From Archegozetes longisetosus (Eukaryota > Arthropoda > Arachnida > Sarcoptiformes > Trhypochthoniidae), in assembly GCA_018873245.2 (NCBI GenBank), contig JAEMBT020000004.1, positions 7,419,073 through 7,483,072 on the forward strand: a stretch of 64,000 nt of DNA, in the 5' to 3' direction. Shown in pieces: positions 1 to 13,383 of this stretch (within the stretch, counting starts at the first letter, position 1; every line of letters starts with the position of its first letter). Below the pieces are notes generated by a model. That model was not told the origin of the DNA, ran no database searches, and was given only the letters and a program-made list of their open reading frames with translations. The translations under genes were made by a program, and so were the position numbers.

Positions 1-176
1 TATTGAAAGCTCAAAGAGAAGTTGTTACTGAACCACACCATCTTGAAGGCTATCATCAAGAGACTTGGGATTTAGCTTTTGACAAGGATTCGAGTTCAAT
101 TTTTTGTAAAATTCAAAATAATGCTTTTGACATTGCATTGGTTCGATTCAGAAATGCAATTGACATAATACTAAAA
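1..176 (+). CDS. Partial exon of an unrecognised gene, truncated by the window edge
   Basis: A frame is open from base 3 and reads 58 codons with a coding-like composition (for example HHLEGYHQETWDLAF and NAFDIALVRFRNAIDI). It reaches a plausible donor, AAA|GTTAGT, at 177, after a complete codon. Without splicing the frame stops at 189-191 after four more codons, so this could also be a terminal exon. I do not recognise the family. No following exon could be placed with confidence in the next 12 kb. One isolated stretch at about 11071-11107 has an acceptor (TTTTTTAG) and a donor (GTAAGAG) and is open, but nothing links it to this exon. Confidence 0.4.
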
Positions 177-3100
177 GTTAGTATTATTTAAATTGCATAT
201 TTTTGTCATTTCAAGTATTATTTTAAGACATTTGAATTTACATAATTCATGAGTTGAGTGATTTGTTCACTAAAACTCATTTATAATTATTATTTATTGA
301 AAATCGCTATAATAAAGGAATTTTCTATTAGTACGGTTTGGTTTTTCCGTGAATTAATACATTAGTTACCTGAACGTTACGTCAGGTCATATTTGATAAA
401 ACAATTGAATACTTACTTTTTAGAGGAAACAACTTAATCAAAATATTTTACTATTACAAAACTTTCTTTTATTATAATTACAAAAATTGGTGTTGTCCAC
501 TGATTGGAAAACGGGCAATGTTCTCTGATTTGCATCACTTTGCAACTGAGAAAAAATGTTCGTTCAAAGTCTTAGAAATTTGACTGTCTCTCAGTGAACG
601 TTTTCTAGTTATGAGCGATCGGCCCAATAAACTTATTTGACTACTGAAAGTTATATCTCATTTAACCTCAATTAAAAAGACTTCTTCAGACTTCCGTTGA
701 GAAAATTCAGTAATGGAGAACTTAATCCAGAAATCCCTGAGTTTCTGAAAAGTATGAAAAATTGATTTTAACATTAAATTGCTAATCAGAAAATGGATAA
801 ACTGACAACTTTTCTGATAAATGTTTGTAAACTAATATGAAAACATGAATAAGTCTTAGAATATATGAATTTAAAAATACATTGCAAACTGAAGACATTT
901 AAAATTGTGATTATTTCTGCTCCAACGTTGATGAGCAACTGTGTTGTTTTGTTTGTATATGATTTTCATATCTATTAAACTCGTTCAGATAGTGTTCAAC
1001 ACTTTGATCCTCTTAAATAACTTTGTAAAAATCTGATAAGTAATGACATGAATCGTGATTAAATTACTAGTTGGAAATTAGTTTAGAAAAGTATTATCTA
1101 ACAATCAATTGAAGTTAATAATTACTCAATTCTTAACCAACGTGAGTATTACACAACTTTAAAGTGTTTCAAAACATCTTTTGCGTGTGGAAATTAATTG
1201 AAGATTAATAGCAGATGCCATTTTGTAGATGGAGATTATCATTAAAAAGGAAAATGAATGCTGAGTATTATAGAATGTTATTTTGATGTGATTCGATAAA
1301 GTTTTAGTGAAAGATCTGTTGCCGATATGCATTTAGAGCAACTTATTCTCATATAAACTCATAGAGCCTGCAGTCTAAAACTTTAAACACTATTTACCAT
1401 ATTTTCAATAAAGTATCCTTCACTCGATTAAAAGAAACTCTTTCTTCACCAGATTCCTTCAACGATAGCAATGAACAAAAATTACAAATTACTCAACATA
1501 GACTATTTGTTAGCTTACAAACTAATCAATTAATGGTCTTTTAGAGAGAAGGTCCGAATGAATTTGGTTTGAAGAGTGGAACTGTAATAATTAAACTTAA
1601 CTTTGGAATAATATAAGATTGTTGGCATTTGTGACTTGACTCACTTTTATCTGTTTAATCTAAGAATGGCTATTAATGGGATAATTAAACAAGTTCTACT
1701 TTGAAATGATTAGCCAAATCATAATATTGGTAATTACCAAACAATTGCATGACTATCATGTTTAAAATTAATCTAATAAAATATGGACAGCATTTACTGC
1801 ACTTAAAGCAATGCGAGGAAAAAGTTGAAAAGTTTGGTTTGTCTCTAACTTACTATCGAATATAGTGCTCTATAGTTTTGAGGCGTTATTTGACATATTT
1901 CAATGTGAAAATTAAATTCGCTGCTTATCTGTGAAATTGGCACAACAATTAATGAATTTTATAAATAGAGGAATAAAATTCGTTTGAAAAATGTAATTCA
2001 TGAACAGGCAAAATAGTTGAATTTGAAATTTTATTTTGATTGTTGTTTGGATTTGAAACTTTTGCTTTCAAACTTAATTAGGTATTCGAAAGAATTGAAG
2101 GCGTTCAACAATACTTTAATGGTTGTTCATGAAGTGCAAATTGATTCTAGATTCACTGATAAAGAATATGATAAGAAACTAAAAGAATAATTAAACCTAA
2201 AATTCTGTGTGAACTTTATATCTATCTAATACATCATTACAAATAGGAAGTGATTTGAAGTAAATATTCATAATTAGATTTAGTTGGTTTTTCAATATGA
2301 AGCATTTGATTCATTAGAAACTAGAATATCCGAAAATTCAGTGTCAAATTAGGATTAGCGCTCGAGGGCTCAATGTTGTTGACATGTTTTCTTCCTTGTA
2401 TAATAAGTTTTATTAAAGTTACTTTCTCTCATTACTGCTATATAACCCATTTGCCTACTTTATTAAATTTGACTTTCTCCTAAAACTTTTCCTGCAACAC
2501 TAATACAATTACACACCAAACACCAAATATTTTTCCATATCTGTACTGACACCAATGCATTCAGGCTTCAATTAGTGAGAGATTAAGTCAGACAACTTCT
2601 ATTCCAATCAATATTACACTTTTGATTCAATTTTCATTTAATTTACCTATTCACTAATTTATTCTACTCTATTACTCGATCCATCCAATCAGTTTCCTCA
2701 AACACTATTTTATGAGTTGAACATCTCTCTCTCTCTCTCATTATCGCATTCGTGTGAATTGTACGCGACAGATTTTCATATTACCTGTTAGTTCATAAGT
2801 AATGTTTGTTTGTTTTAGAGACCAGTCTTGTACGCAAATGCTCTTTTGTATATTTAGTGCTCTTAGACCACAACCAATTTTTCAAATCTAGTTAAATCTA
2901 CTGATAAATATGAAAATAAACATTTGCTACTTTCAACTTTGTTATTTGCGCATAATTGAAAATTTTGATTAATTAAGTATTGTTTCTGAACTTTGGCCAT
3001 ACTAATTATCTTTGTTCACTAACATAAGCAAAGCGATTTCTAACATTTTAATCACTTTATTCAAGTCAAATAAAAACAAATTACCAGAAAGTTTTCGAAG

Positions 3101-6100
3101 TAGAGTTGTTTTTGAGTGTCTTATACTTTGATTTGTATTGTTCTAAAGAACAAAATTGTGACACACGATTCGTAACAGATTTAACTGAAATAAGAATACA
3201 ACTCTAATTAGTGTTAAAAATGCTCAAAATTACTTCATTTGCAACTTGAACGATAACACTTAAGTAAAAACCTATATTCAATTTAATTATTCGATGTGAT
3301 TGATCTGTTGAGCTAATGAACTAAAAAGTAAACTAATTTAAAAATAAATTTTTTGTTGGATGACAAAGTATTTTATAGTTTGCATAATTTTATGAACAAT
3401 CATCAAAAACTACAATATACTCTGTAACCTCTATATTACAGGTATTCGCATAACTATGCGTCTAATTCTCTTGACTGATGATAGAGTTCGATAGAAACAA
3501 TCAGTTAAATAAAACATATACAATTGTGACATCAATTTATTTGTCAAAGTACCATTACAAAACACAATTCAATCATAAAATCTTGTTTTCTGATAAAACT
3601 GAAAACTTCATGTAGAACTATGTGGCAAACAACTGAACCAATGATCAGTAAATATTCAAAAATAATTTGAATATTCAAGCTAACTAATCATTTAATGTAA
3701 CAAAAATTCTAGATCCCTGGTACCCATGATACCAGTTAGCACAGCGACAGGTCTTTAGCAGTGCTCAACGCCAAAGTCAACTGATCTCTGTATTTGAAAG
3801 TGATAAAAAAGTAAAAACTAAAGATAAACTTAATTGAGCGAGATTGAGTTCGTGAAAAAAATGTAAAGCATCAACAAAAATATTACGTAACTAGGTGAAA
3901 GTTGACAAACAGTTGATAAACTGTGTTCAAAATTGATGTTCTGCAACATTGCTATTTGAACTTTTTCAGTTGCAAACCTCTTTAATTGTTTTAATCGTAC
4001 AATTTGAACTGACGTACGATTCTTCAATTTGTCCTCCTTTAGTACAAATTGGTTTTTCATGGTTTCGAGTTATTCAAAAATACATCAGACTATGATTAAA
4101 AAGATTTAAATCTATTTAGTTTTATATGGTATTTTATCATTGATGATTGATGCATAAATATGTGACTTTTAAATTGAGGGCTGTCATCAAATTTTGAAGT
4201 CAAGAAAAAAGTGAACAAGCGTCTTACGAATGACACGTAAAATACCCGAGTCAATCTTTATGGAGGATTTGGGCAAAAATCAATAAGCCTTGTATTGATA
4301 TATTTTGTGAAAACCCAATTTCTGAAACAAATTCAAATACAATCAAGGTTTTTATTTTTTTATCATTAAAACCTAAGGTAAGATCACAGATAAATAATAC
4401 TAAATGTTTGAAAGCTAGACCGAAAAATAACTTTTTTTCATAACGAACGTTTCTTTAAGTTTCCCAAAGATATAAAGAACAAAAAAAGCATTGAAAAACA
4501 TCCAATGGACTTCTCAGTAACAAAAATTAACTTAAAGAATTTAACCTGAAGAGTATTTATTTGTGATATTTGTGTTATTTATTCAATTGGCACAACTTTG
4601 ACAATCCTGCGCAAAAAAATTATGAGTTGATTAATTGTATTTCGGTCCCTTAAAAAAGAAAGACTTCAATTGATAAAGTTTTGAAGAAGCACATCGAGAT
4701 TATTGTGACAAACTTGAGACCATTCCTTAAATTACTAACTCATGTATCAATTATGAACTCATTTATTATTCATGTCAATGAAATTGAATCGAAATTAATT
4801 TAAATAATTCGGACAAAGAAGAATAATGTAAAATAATACAATAAGAAATGAATATGAAATGAATCATTTGTAAGAGTGGTTTTGAAATTTTTCAGTTTTG
4901 CAATTAGGTAAATGTATGATTAGTAGACACTAATATGAGCAGTGGCAATGACTCCGTTCTCTAAGTCATTTTAATTGGACTCTCATAAAAACTTGAGGTC
5001 AGAGCATAGGATTCTTATGCATTAGCATTTATTTTTGCTAAAATTCCTGGAATATGTGCTTTCGCTTCAAATAAATTGCTGTCAACTGTAACATTGTTCA
5101 TTGGATTACTATTTATTCAAATTAACATCTTAACAGAGTTTATTAGCCAGTTCAACGATTTTGGCCACTTTTTGAACAGGCAATTTTTGAACTCGATTGA
5201 GATTTGTTTTTCTTAGAGTTTATTGAATAAGTTTTGCTACTTACGTAATGATCGGCAAGCTATTTACCTTCTGGTATAAAAGGTTGACATAAGCTTATTT
5301 TCATAAATTTTAGCTTTTGCATCGCTTCAAATGTTTAAGTAATAAGAAAGAAAGGTAATTAAAGGAAAATTCAAATACATTTATTTATTTGAAAAGTGTG
5401 AGAGCATGTATTTATTTGAAAATTGTGTTAATGTTTACCCAATCCAAGCTTTGCTAAAGTGAGATAGACTTGCAGTTTATATAGAGTTTGACGCAACAAG
5501 TATTTGCATAAAAATCCTGGACTTACTTATGAGATAATAATTTTTGTAAATAGTATGCAATTAAAGTTCCTCGTATTTACCAAACTTCAGCTCAATAACA
5601 GACTCGTAATTGATGTAATTGAGCTGAAGCTGAGTTGCGAAACTTTCATATTTTGCTATGAACAATTTATCTTTTATTAAATTGATCATAATCTTCATTG
5701 AAATGCATTGAGATTTTGCCATAATTAATGGTTATAAAATACCTAGAACGTTTCTCCGTTATTAATATGAGTCTGAGTGGATATCAACAGTACAAGTGTA
5801 GAAAAAGAACTTTAATGCTATTTAAGTCGTGCATATTTCAGAATTTATCCCTTAGTTTTGGGCATTAATTCACTTAAGTCTGAATTCTGAATTTTAATCT
5901 CAAATTCAAAATGGGTTATGAGGTCGAATTTTATTGAATCATTCTCAAGAGGCTACTGTTTTAAGTAACTAATAGAAAATCAGAAATGACTGCACTGACC
6001 AAAAATTGAATAAAGGCGCCAAATTATATGCTATTTTTGTTTAATATCAATTCATCTCAACAGTAAGTAAACAATTCTTATGAAAAATTGATAGAAACCT

Positions 6101-6837
6101 CTGTCTTAGACTCAGTTTGAAGTTTAAACAAAATGATCCAACAGATAATTTGAACAAAAATCACAACTCTATTGATAGAAATGATTAAATGGTTAGAGTA
6201 CGCTTGACCTAATCAGTCAATCGACCCTAAATAAAGCGATCCTCACTCACTTCATTCTTACTCTTCACTTTCTCATTTGTGCGCTAAACACCCTTTACGT
6301 TAATATTAAATTGAGTTCATTCATTCTAATTTCTATCTAATAGCGATTATTTTCAATCAATCAAAGTGGTTTTCCCAGACTGCAAAACTTATAATTAATT
6401 TTTCATTTGTCATTCATCAATGTTTCAGACTAGTTCTATTCAATTTCTTCAATAGTTATAAAATATGGAAAACCCGATGCATTTTTTTGACATTTTCATT
6501 GATAAGCCAAAGTTTGGGGAATCAATGTTATTCTGCAAAATATTTGACTTTTCGAAACTGGTTAAACTTCTGTCTAGCCTTACGACAGTTATTTCTTAAA
6601 GTTCTTAAGTTAAAAAATAGACGTCTCGCCACATGTTTTAGGTGACTAGAGATTGCAAACTAAGTGGAAGATAGTTCACTGGGCTAGAACCAACTATTGA
6701 AAGCATGTATTTTGCAATTGAATCTGATTTGAGTTACTGGTAATAGCAACTACGCATTGGAACAGCCAATTTCTAAGAATTAATAATTAGAGTGGCTTTT
6801 AATCAATTTTGTATAATTATTGATGATTTGTTAGATT

Positions 6838-6883
6838 AATGTAGCTTGATTCGTTGGTTTAATGTAGCTTGATTCGTTGGTTT
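6838..6883. repeat. 23-bp tandem duplication, two copies
   Basis: The unit aatgtagcttgattcgttgg plus ttt occurs twice in direct succession without mismatch (6838-6860 and 6861-6883). It lies in an AT-rich spacer with no gene around it. An exact short tandem duplication of this kind suggests a recent slippage or repair event. Confidence 0.85.
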
Positions 6884-7429
6884 GAATGCTAAAATTGAAA
6901 TGATAGCTATTTGTTTGAAATTTGATTGCGTTTGTATTGCATGTTATACTTGGTATGGTATTTACAAACAGGTTTTAAGACTTAATCTTATGGGCAAAAA
7001 GGTCTCTCCAATTTAAGATAACTTTGAATTGAGTGGTTTTCCCCAATCGAATGGCCAATCATTTGTGACAGGCCTCCAACTTACAAAACGCTAGCATTGC
7101 AAGATTAAAATAGTGTCGAAAATTGATTTTGAGAAACAACAATCACTTATTAATAGCTCAAAATACACATTTAAATGCACGTTTAACTGAAGTCTATTGT
7201 CTTTAGAAGTGGATCGATTAAAACAGAAAATAAATTCTAAGAGTAGTCATTCTAAATAAAGCACTGAAACAACTAATAACCTGAAAACTTTGACACTTCA
7301 ATGATAAAGAAAAAGCTATTGTTTTAAGTTCAAGGACATCAGTTCGATCAGATCAGCAATTGTCTTATTTCTGAAGGAACACTGAACGGGATATGGGTTA
7401 GTGTACAAGTGTATGGGGTCTATAGGATC

Positions 7430-7579
7430 CTATTTAATGGTCAACTTTCCGCTTGTAATCATTGTTCCAAAAACATTCTCAAAACACTCTGTGTCAGTAG
7501 TATCGCAACAGTAGATCATTGGAACAACTGTCATGAACTGAGCTACGACACGAATTCTTATTCGGCTCAAGGGATTCAT
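7430..7579 (-). other. Coding-like 49-codon frame, unassigned
   Basis: A minus-strand frame runs from an ATG at 7579 to a TAG at 7430. It starts MNPLSRIRIRVVAQF and contains YCCDTTDTECFENVFGT. The patch is clearly richer in G and C than its surroundings and uses Cys, Asp and Glu codons more like a real exon than the random AT-driven frames nearby. No acceptor or donor ties it to another exon and I recognise no family. It may be a small gene, an exon, a decayed transposon or gene remnant, or chance. Confidence 0.2.
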
Positions 7580-10500
7580 TGAAGTGATAGTTAGCAAAAA
7601 TGTTCATTTATGAAATATTCAAGGAAATGCTTTCTCACTAGAACTAAATTATCCAAAATTGTTCACTATAATTTGTAAGTGCCGACCCTAACCTTACAAA
7701 CTTGGCCTTAAAATATAATTTTAAGGCTTATCTACATCAACAATTTTCCCCGTTTGCCAATTTTATTCAAGAAAGTTCAGTTTTACCAAATAAATTTCAA
7801 ATTCAATCTGAATACAACGGTTGAATAATAAGCTATAGCCTTTGCAAACAATCTAACCACAGATTGTCAAAACATCAAAATTGACTAAAGGGGAAGATCT
7901 CGAAGGTTTACTTCAAATAGTCAATTAAGTAATTATTGAACTAAATGAAATTTTTGTAAAAGTTTCAACAACAATTTATTATTAAGTTAGAAGGCCCAAA
8001 GCTATAGAATATGTTTGAGACAAACAAACTTTGCAAAACTTTACATAAGCTTTGAGCACATTCAAACTATATTTTACTCTTCAGATACCAGAAGATGGGT
8101 TTTCGACTTAAACATCTTCGTCCTCTTGATCCTTTCGCGATGCGTTTCTCGTTTTAATGTTGGGAATTATTGCCGCTTCGTTTGAAGTTCAAACTTCTAA
8201 TCGCATTGTTTAATGAGTTTTTAATTAATTACAATTTATATTTGAAATTTGATTAGTCAATATTTTTAAATAAACCTGAATTGCATGAGATAAGCCATTA
8301 GGAGAGACTGAACAATTTGAAGTTTAATACTATACTATTTTCCTCAATCAATTAATTTAATGAAATTATTTATATTTGAATCGTTTGTTTTAATATTTAT
8401 AGAGAATAAACAAGTCATAGAGTTTAGTATTGAAAGGTTAACTAGTTTTTTGACTTTAAAAATTGTTTTGAAACAAAGATAATCAAGTTCAAAAATAGAA
8501 AAGCTTGAGTCTGATCTCAATCACGTATTCCTATTTGATTGAGAACTTTGTCCATAATTATTGTTATTATTTAGATATAATAAGCCGCTAAAATTGTTTT
8601 CATACCGCTTAATCTTATAAAAAGCTTATTAAAATATGTGATATAAGAATTAATTACGACCTTCGCATCAATTTCACTTCAATGAAACATCTGAAGATAA
8701 GAAATAAATCAAATAATCAACAATAAAGCATTAATATTCAAATGTATACTTTGCCTCATTGTTAACGTTATGCAATTAATTTACCAAAGGTTAAGATACG
8801 CTTACATGTAAACTGAAGGAATTAGTTTGAGTCGTTCGTTCGATTACTCTTCACTCATTATTGAGCTTATCTGAATATTTGCTCGTCTCAGATGATAACC
8901 TTATATCTATTTAAGTGATGTGACAGAAGCATACAAATTGCGAAACAGTACAGTTTTGTTAATTATAGCTGTTTCGCAAACTGTTTTTACTTCAAACTGA
9001 GAGGGATAGCTCGTATTTCTGTCGTACTTATTTTTTAGTTATTTGTAAGTTTCAAGCTTAAACGAACGTTGGTTTTTGATTAAAGGCGCTGTCAGCAAGT
9101 TTCTACTTCTCATTATTAGATAGATAAATAATGCTATTGTACTTTCACCTATTATAAAGTTTAGAGAACTTTCTAGCTGCATTAAGAACATACTTCAACT
9201 CAGGCTTAACTTTTGTCAGCAATTTATAGTACTGATTATTTGAAAAACAAACCAATTAATCTATCCATTTATGATTAAGTTGGTCTATAAAAATATGTTT
9301 CCAGTCAAAATGTCAAAAATTATAGGTTTGCAAATTAGTTCAGTTTTTTGTTCTATTTTATTCCAAATATGTAAATATCTTTGGGAAATCAGATTAACTT
9401 CTCAATTAAATATTGAATATAACGCACTAGAAAGATGTTTAAAATCGCGTATCAAGCTAGTTTTCATTTATGAGCTTTGACGTGAGGCAAGCGCCTAATT
9501 CATTACAACGACAGTTAGTTTTAAACGAATATTTATTGATTAAAAGAAAATGATTGATACAAAAATGCTTTGAATAAATTGTATGACAAACTATGAATTA
9601 TTATTAAATGACGAGATAAAAGATAGCAATGTGTGTATTGCTCAATGAGCAATTATAAACAATAATTCAATTTTATTGCAGTCAAATTATGATACTTCAG
9701 TTACTCAACAGATTATTCGTTTAATAAAGCTTACATTGAATGAAAATATAAAATGTTTGACATAAACCCAATTAATTGATCGTATAATCTCATAATTGTA
9801 TTTGCTTTTGTGGCACAACTTGGAAAATGTGAAAATTTGTGTATATGACTAATAACTCAAAAGAGAGAAACAATAAACCATTGATTAATACTTGGATTAT
9901 TATTTTATAAATAAAACTGAATATTTTTACTTTCGTTAAGCATTTATTTGTTTTCACTCAATTAGTCTGGTATTTGAACCGGTCCTTCACTTATATGGTT
10001 AAATGTGATTAAAAGTTAAACCAATTAAAATACATTGCAAAACTCATGACGAACGAATAATGAACCAATACAGAAATGACAGCTAAATTCTTAGTTAATT
10101 AGTACTCACTGTCGTCCAAATAGACAGTAAGATCTACTTTAAACTACAAAAAATCGTCAGTTTGCTATGGCTTATGTTACACTTTGACTGAATACTAGTG
10201 AAAGATCCTTAAAGTCTGATAAGAGTAGTTTGTAGGACATCCCTCGAATGGGCAACTATTACATATATCACTTTTTAACAGGAAAAGTATGCTCTAAACA
10301 TAACTAACAAAATATAAGAATTACTTCATTAATATTATAACTAAAAACTACTAAATATACTAAACCTGTATATTGAAACCCGTACCAGTTCGTACATTCA
10401 ACAATTTATTGGTTCAACAATGAAAAAGTTAGAAAATAAATAATATGTCTCATTAATTTGTCTTGTTATCAGTTTCAGGAATTGATTTTTCAGAAGTTAA

Positions 10501-11987
10501 TTCAATTAATTGCATGAAAATAACAAAAAGATTGATCTTGTTACAGTAGAAAATAATGTTTCGAGATTATTAATAATAATATTCACTATTTAGATCTAAA
10601 AGCTTGAAATATGTTAATACGTTAACAGCATTTAGAAAATAGGGCTATTCTCGCCACAGGGCAATTAGGACCCATAAAACGAGACCGATCTAGCAAGTCA
10701 GGCAAGTTTAACTTTGTCCCACTTTTCGCATTTTACTTTTCGATTCGAAATCACACATTAAACACTAAGCTAAACATAACATCATTAAAAAGCAGGAAAG
10801 TATCACTAGTAAAAAGCGATCATGCAATACATGCGAGAAGGGGTACACTAAACAACTCACTAACTTAAATCACAACACTATTGAGAATAACCTAACTAAC
10901 TCTTAACCAATTCTTAGATAACTTCAGCTTAGCCAAATATTTTTTCGTTATCTTCAAACCCAACAGATCTAACAGAGTGGATTAGTTTTTAGAATAGGAG
11001 GCATCTGGACAAATATATCAATTGAATGTTTATTGAACAACTTATCAATATATTTATTATTTTTTTAGGAAATCTCGCATCTCATGTGTCTGACCCAAGG
11101 GATAGGTAAGAGAGCTATAGCTCGCAATTGCAGGCATCAAATCTATATGCTTCCTGAATTGCAATCAACTCTGTCCCACTTAACTAACTTTATATGCTAT
11201 TTATTTACAATGATTTCTCCGAAAATCTCAGCGCAGGTAATGCATGACATTCAACCACCATTACTACTACGATATATGTGTACTGAATATCTGCAATGAG
11301 AAAAGTCTACTCCAAACCTCCAGTAATGATCGAAAAGAAAACCAAATTGAGAGAAAAGTGTTTTTCATATTAACAATAAACTTATTATTTTGGCTTCAAT
11401 TTTACAAGTTTAGGACCAGTAGTGACAATATTGTAATTTTTGTTTCAATCAAATAAAGTAAAATTAATGATCAGATACGACTAGCAAAACACAGCCAATA
11501 ATTTAAACCCAGTAACTGTTCAAATAAGAAATCGATTGCACATCTCAGAAACAAATCAAGTTTTGAGCAAAATCATTAAATAAGATTCTAATTGATTCAA
11601 ATTAAAAATAAGAAACTTATTACAAGTTGTGCCACTTCTGGCCATAAATATATTTGTTTTAAAACGATAGATACTATACATTAGAGTTTTTCTTATATTA
11701 TTACACTTTTACTGCAGAAGAGGTAACTTTAAATTGGATGTAAACTTAAATTAATAATAATAGAAATATTACATTAAGTTTTGTAGAGATAAACTTAATT
11801 CCAATGGTGAGGAACAAGATTTTTGGTGTTTAATCAGTGCGTAAAAGGTGTTCAGTTCATGAACATTAGTGGTCAATGACATTAATTACACTCTGAAAAG
11901 CGGCGCATTTTTTTGTAGCACAATTTAAACTTATTTACTATTTTTTCAACAGTTTTTCACGCATAACAAGTAATAATATAATAGATT

Positions 11988-12030
11988 AAAATAATAATAA
12001 TAATAATATTAATAATAATAATTATAATAC
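11988..12030. repeat. AAT-type microsatellite
   Basis: An imperfect run of AAT triplets with a few interruptions lies about 220 bases downstream of the stop of the Spot14-family gene that ends at 12253. It is simple-sequence DNA with no further signal. Confidence 0.8.
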
Positions 12031-12252
12031 CATACATTCTAAATGAGTCACAATTTTACGAATCAGTGTTCAGTTTCGATAGTTTTGCAATTCTTAAGAA
12101 ATTAATTATTAAAATTAAATCAAAATCTTTTACTATTCAATTGGTTTGACGAAAACGGCCAACGAGTAAACAAAAATAAGAGGAAAGAGAGCGGATTAAT
12201 AATTATTATTATTAAGTGTTGTAATTGAAAGATCGTATGTTTAGTTTGACAA

Positions 12253-13383
12253 TCATAGGGATGAGGCGTCTATTTCTTCTTGATATCTGGATGAAAGATA
12301 GTCAGCTGAATCAGCCAATTGATGAAGAATCGTATGAAGACCTTGTAAGTGGTGACGAAAAGCTGCCGCCAAATGCGATGTGTGCTCATCGATGCTGTCC
12401 CGATCGGTGATCATACTGTCCGCCTCACTATCTGTGTCCTGATCGGAAGAGCTCGAAGCAGTTGAGCCCATACTTCCCAAACTATCATCTGATGGCTGTC
12501 TTATGTGTTTGAGTTCTCGTGGCGAAGACCTACCACTCAGTGGGATCAGGTTTGCGGAGACGGCAGAAGCAGTTCCGGGACCCCATAACAGCTCTTTTTT
12601 CACATCATTTAACATTAAATAGAATGAATGCAAATCAGTGTTGGCCAATGCCGGAGGAATTCTCTGCAGCTTAGGGCTCGGAATATCCATATCACGAAGT
12701 TTTGAGGGAACCAATACTGTAGAGTCCATGTTATTGACTGATTTGACAAATCGATCCATTGCTGACAATATTGACTGTTGAGAACAAGTGAACGACTCTT
12801 GGGCTGATTTGCTCATCCGTCTATTGACTCGGTTCATGTCCATATTTGGTCGAGACATCACTAAACTGTCATAAGTAATAATTGGTAACATTGTTGACGA
12901 TGTTGTCGTAGCAACAGATAACGCACTACTAATACCACTATTATTACTATTACTTGTAATTATATTTAGACCACTATTTGGGCCACTGTTTGGACCACTA
13001 TTTAAACCACTGTTAAGACCACTATTTGGTAGACCACTATTTAGACCACTATTCAAACCAATATTATTAACACTTTGATTGAGGTTGACGTTCAACCGAG
13101 AGTTTGTCTTCTGATTGACTGTTGACTCGACTGGTGACTGATTCACAACTGAATGAGAGTTTGAAAGTGTCTCAACTGATTGGTGTCTCTTTAGTGTCTC
13201 AAGACTTGAATTGTCTTCACTCTTACCACTTGTAGGACTTGAAACAGTGTAAGCATTGAGTGAAACACGTCGAGACTTTTGCTTCATTTGTTGCATTTGT
13301 AGGATTTGTTGGTTTTGTTTGAAAGACAGCCCAATATTCAGCCCCGAATGCGAAGATGGCCTCAGGCTCTGTTCGCAAGACAT
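12253..13383 (-). CDS. Spot14/MID1IP1 (THRSP) family protein
   Basis: Single-exon frame of 376 residues from the ATG at 13383. An upstream open stretch to 13410 has only a GTG, so the ATG is chosen. Two blocks identify the Spot14 family: SILSAMDRFVKSVNNMDSTV followed by LVPSKLRDMD, and the C-terminal block FRHHLQGLHTILHQL with SSRYQEEI at the end. Vertebrate MID1IP1 and THRSP bind and promote polymerisation of acetyl-CoA carboxylase, and MID1IP1 also binds the microtubule protein MID1. A lipogenic role here is inferred from the family. The protein is about twice the vertebrate length because of a Ser/Asn/Gln-rich N-terminal half that contains a Gly-Leu/Pro-Asn-Ser repeat, plus a Ser/Asp-rich linker before the final helix. 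Confidence 0.85.
   Translation of the reverse strand: MSCEQSLRPSSHSGLNIGLSFKQNQQILQMQQMKQKSRRVSLNAYTVSSPTSGKSEDNSSLETLKRHQSVETLSNSHSVVNQSPVESTVNQKTNSRLNVNLNQSVNNIGLNSGLNSGLPNSGLNSGLNSGPNSGPNSGLNIITSNSNNSGISSALSVATTTSSTMLPIITYDSLVMSRPNMDMNRVNRRMSKSAQESFTCSQQSILSAMDRFVKSVNNMDSTVLVPSKLRDMDIPSPKLQRIPPALANTDLHSFYLMLNDVKKELLWGPGTASAVSANLIPLSGRSSPRELKHIRQPSDDSLGSMGSTASSSSDQDTDSEADSMITDRDSIDEHTSHLAAAFRHHLQGLHTILHQLADSADYLSSRYQEEIDASSL
12967..13060 (-). repeat. Coding minisatellite in the Spot14-family gene
   Basis: About eight units of 9-15 nt encode a run of Gly-Leu-Asn-Ser or Gly-Pro-Asn-Ser (for example GLNSGLNSG and GPNSGPNSG). On the plus strand the units look like accactatttgg with small variations. 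The repeats stay in frame, so length changes probably alter only a disordered linker. Confidence 0.85.

Larger units (their letters stand above)
192..12252. other. Long AT-rich spacer, mostly without readable genes
   Basis: About 12 kb of AT-rich sequence. The few open frames of 60-76 codons (3830-4060 minus, 9271-9480 plus, 11084-11456 plus) have AT-driven composition, no recognisable domain and no consistent splice context. Local features are a 23-bp tandem duplication at 6838-6883, a short TC run near 2727-2738, an imperfect duplication around 5375-5430, a GC-richer patch with a 49-codon minus-strand frame at 7430-7579, and an AAT-rich microsatellite near 11990-12030. Long introns of a flanking gene or distal regulatory DNA are both possible. 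Confidence 0.5.

Noticed and set aside
3718..3736. Short inverted repeat CTGGTA...TACCAG
   Set aside because: A 6-bp stem with no adjacent functional signal is expected by chance in 64 kb.
3830..4060. 76-codon minus-strand open frame
   Set aside because: Lys/Leu/Phe/Ile-rich AT-driven composition, no splice context, no recognisable domain.
9271..9480. 69-codon plus-strand open frame
   Set aside because: Same AT-driven composition as random frames in the spacer, with no supporting signal.
11071..11107. Possible 37-nt plus-strand microexon with acceptor TTTTTTAG and donor GTAAGAG
   Set aside because: No neighbouring exon could be matched to it; the next acceptor is only 28 nt away, too close for an intron.
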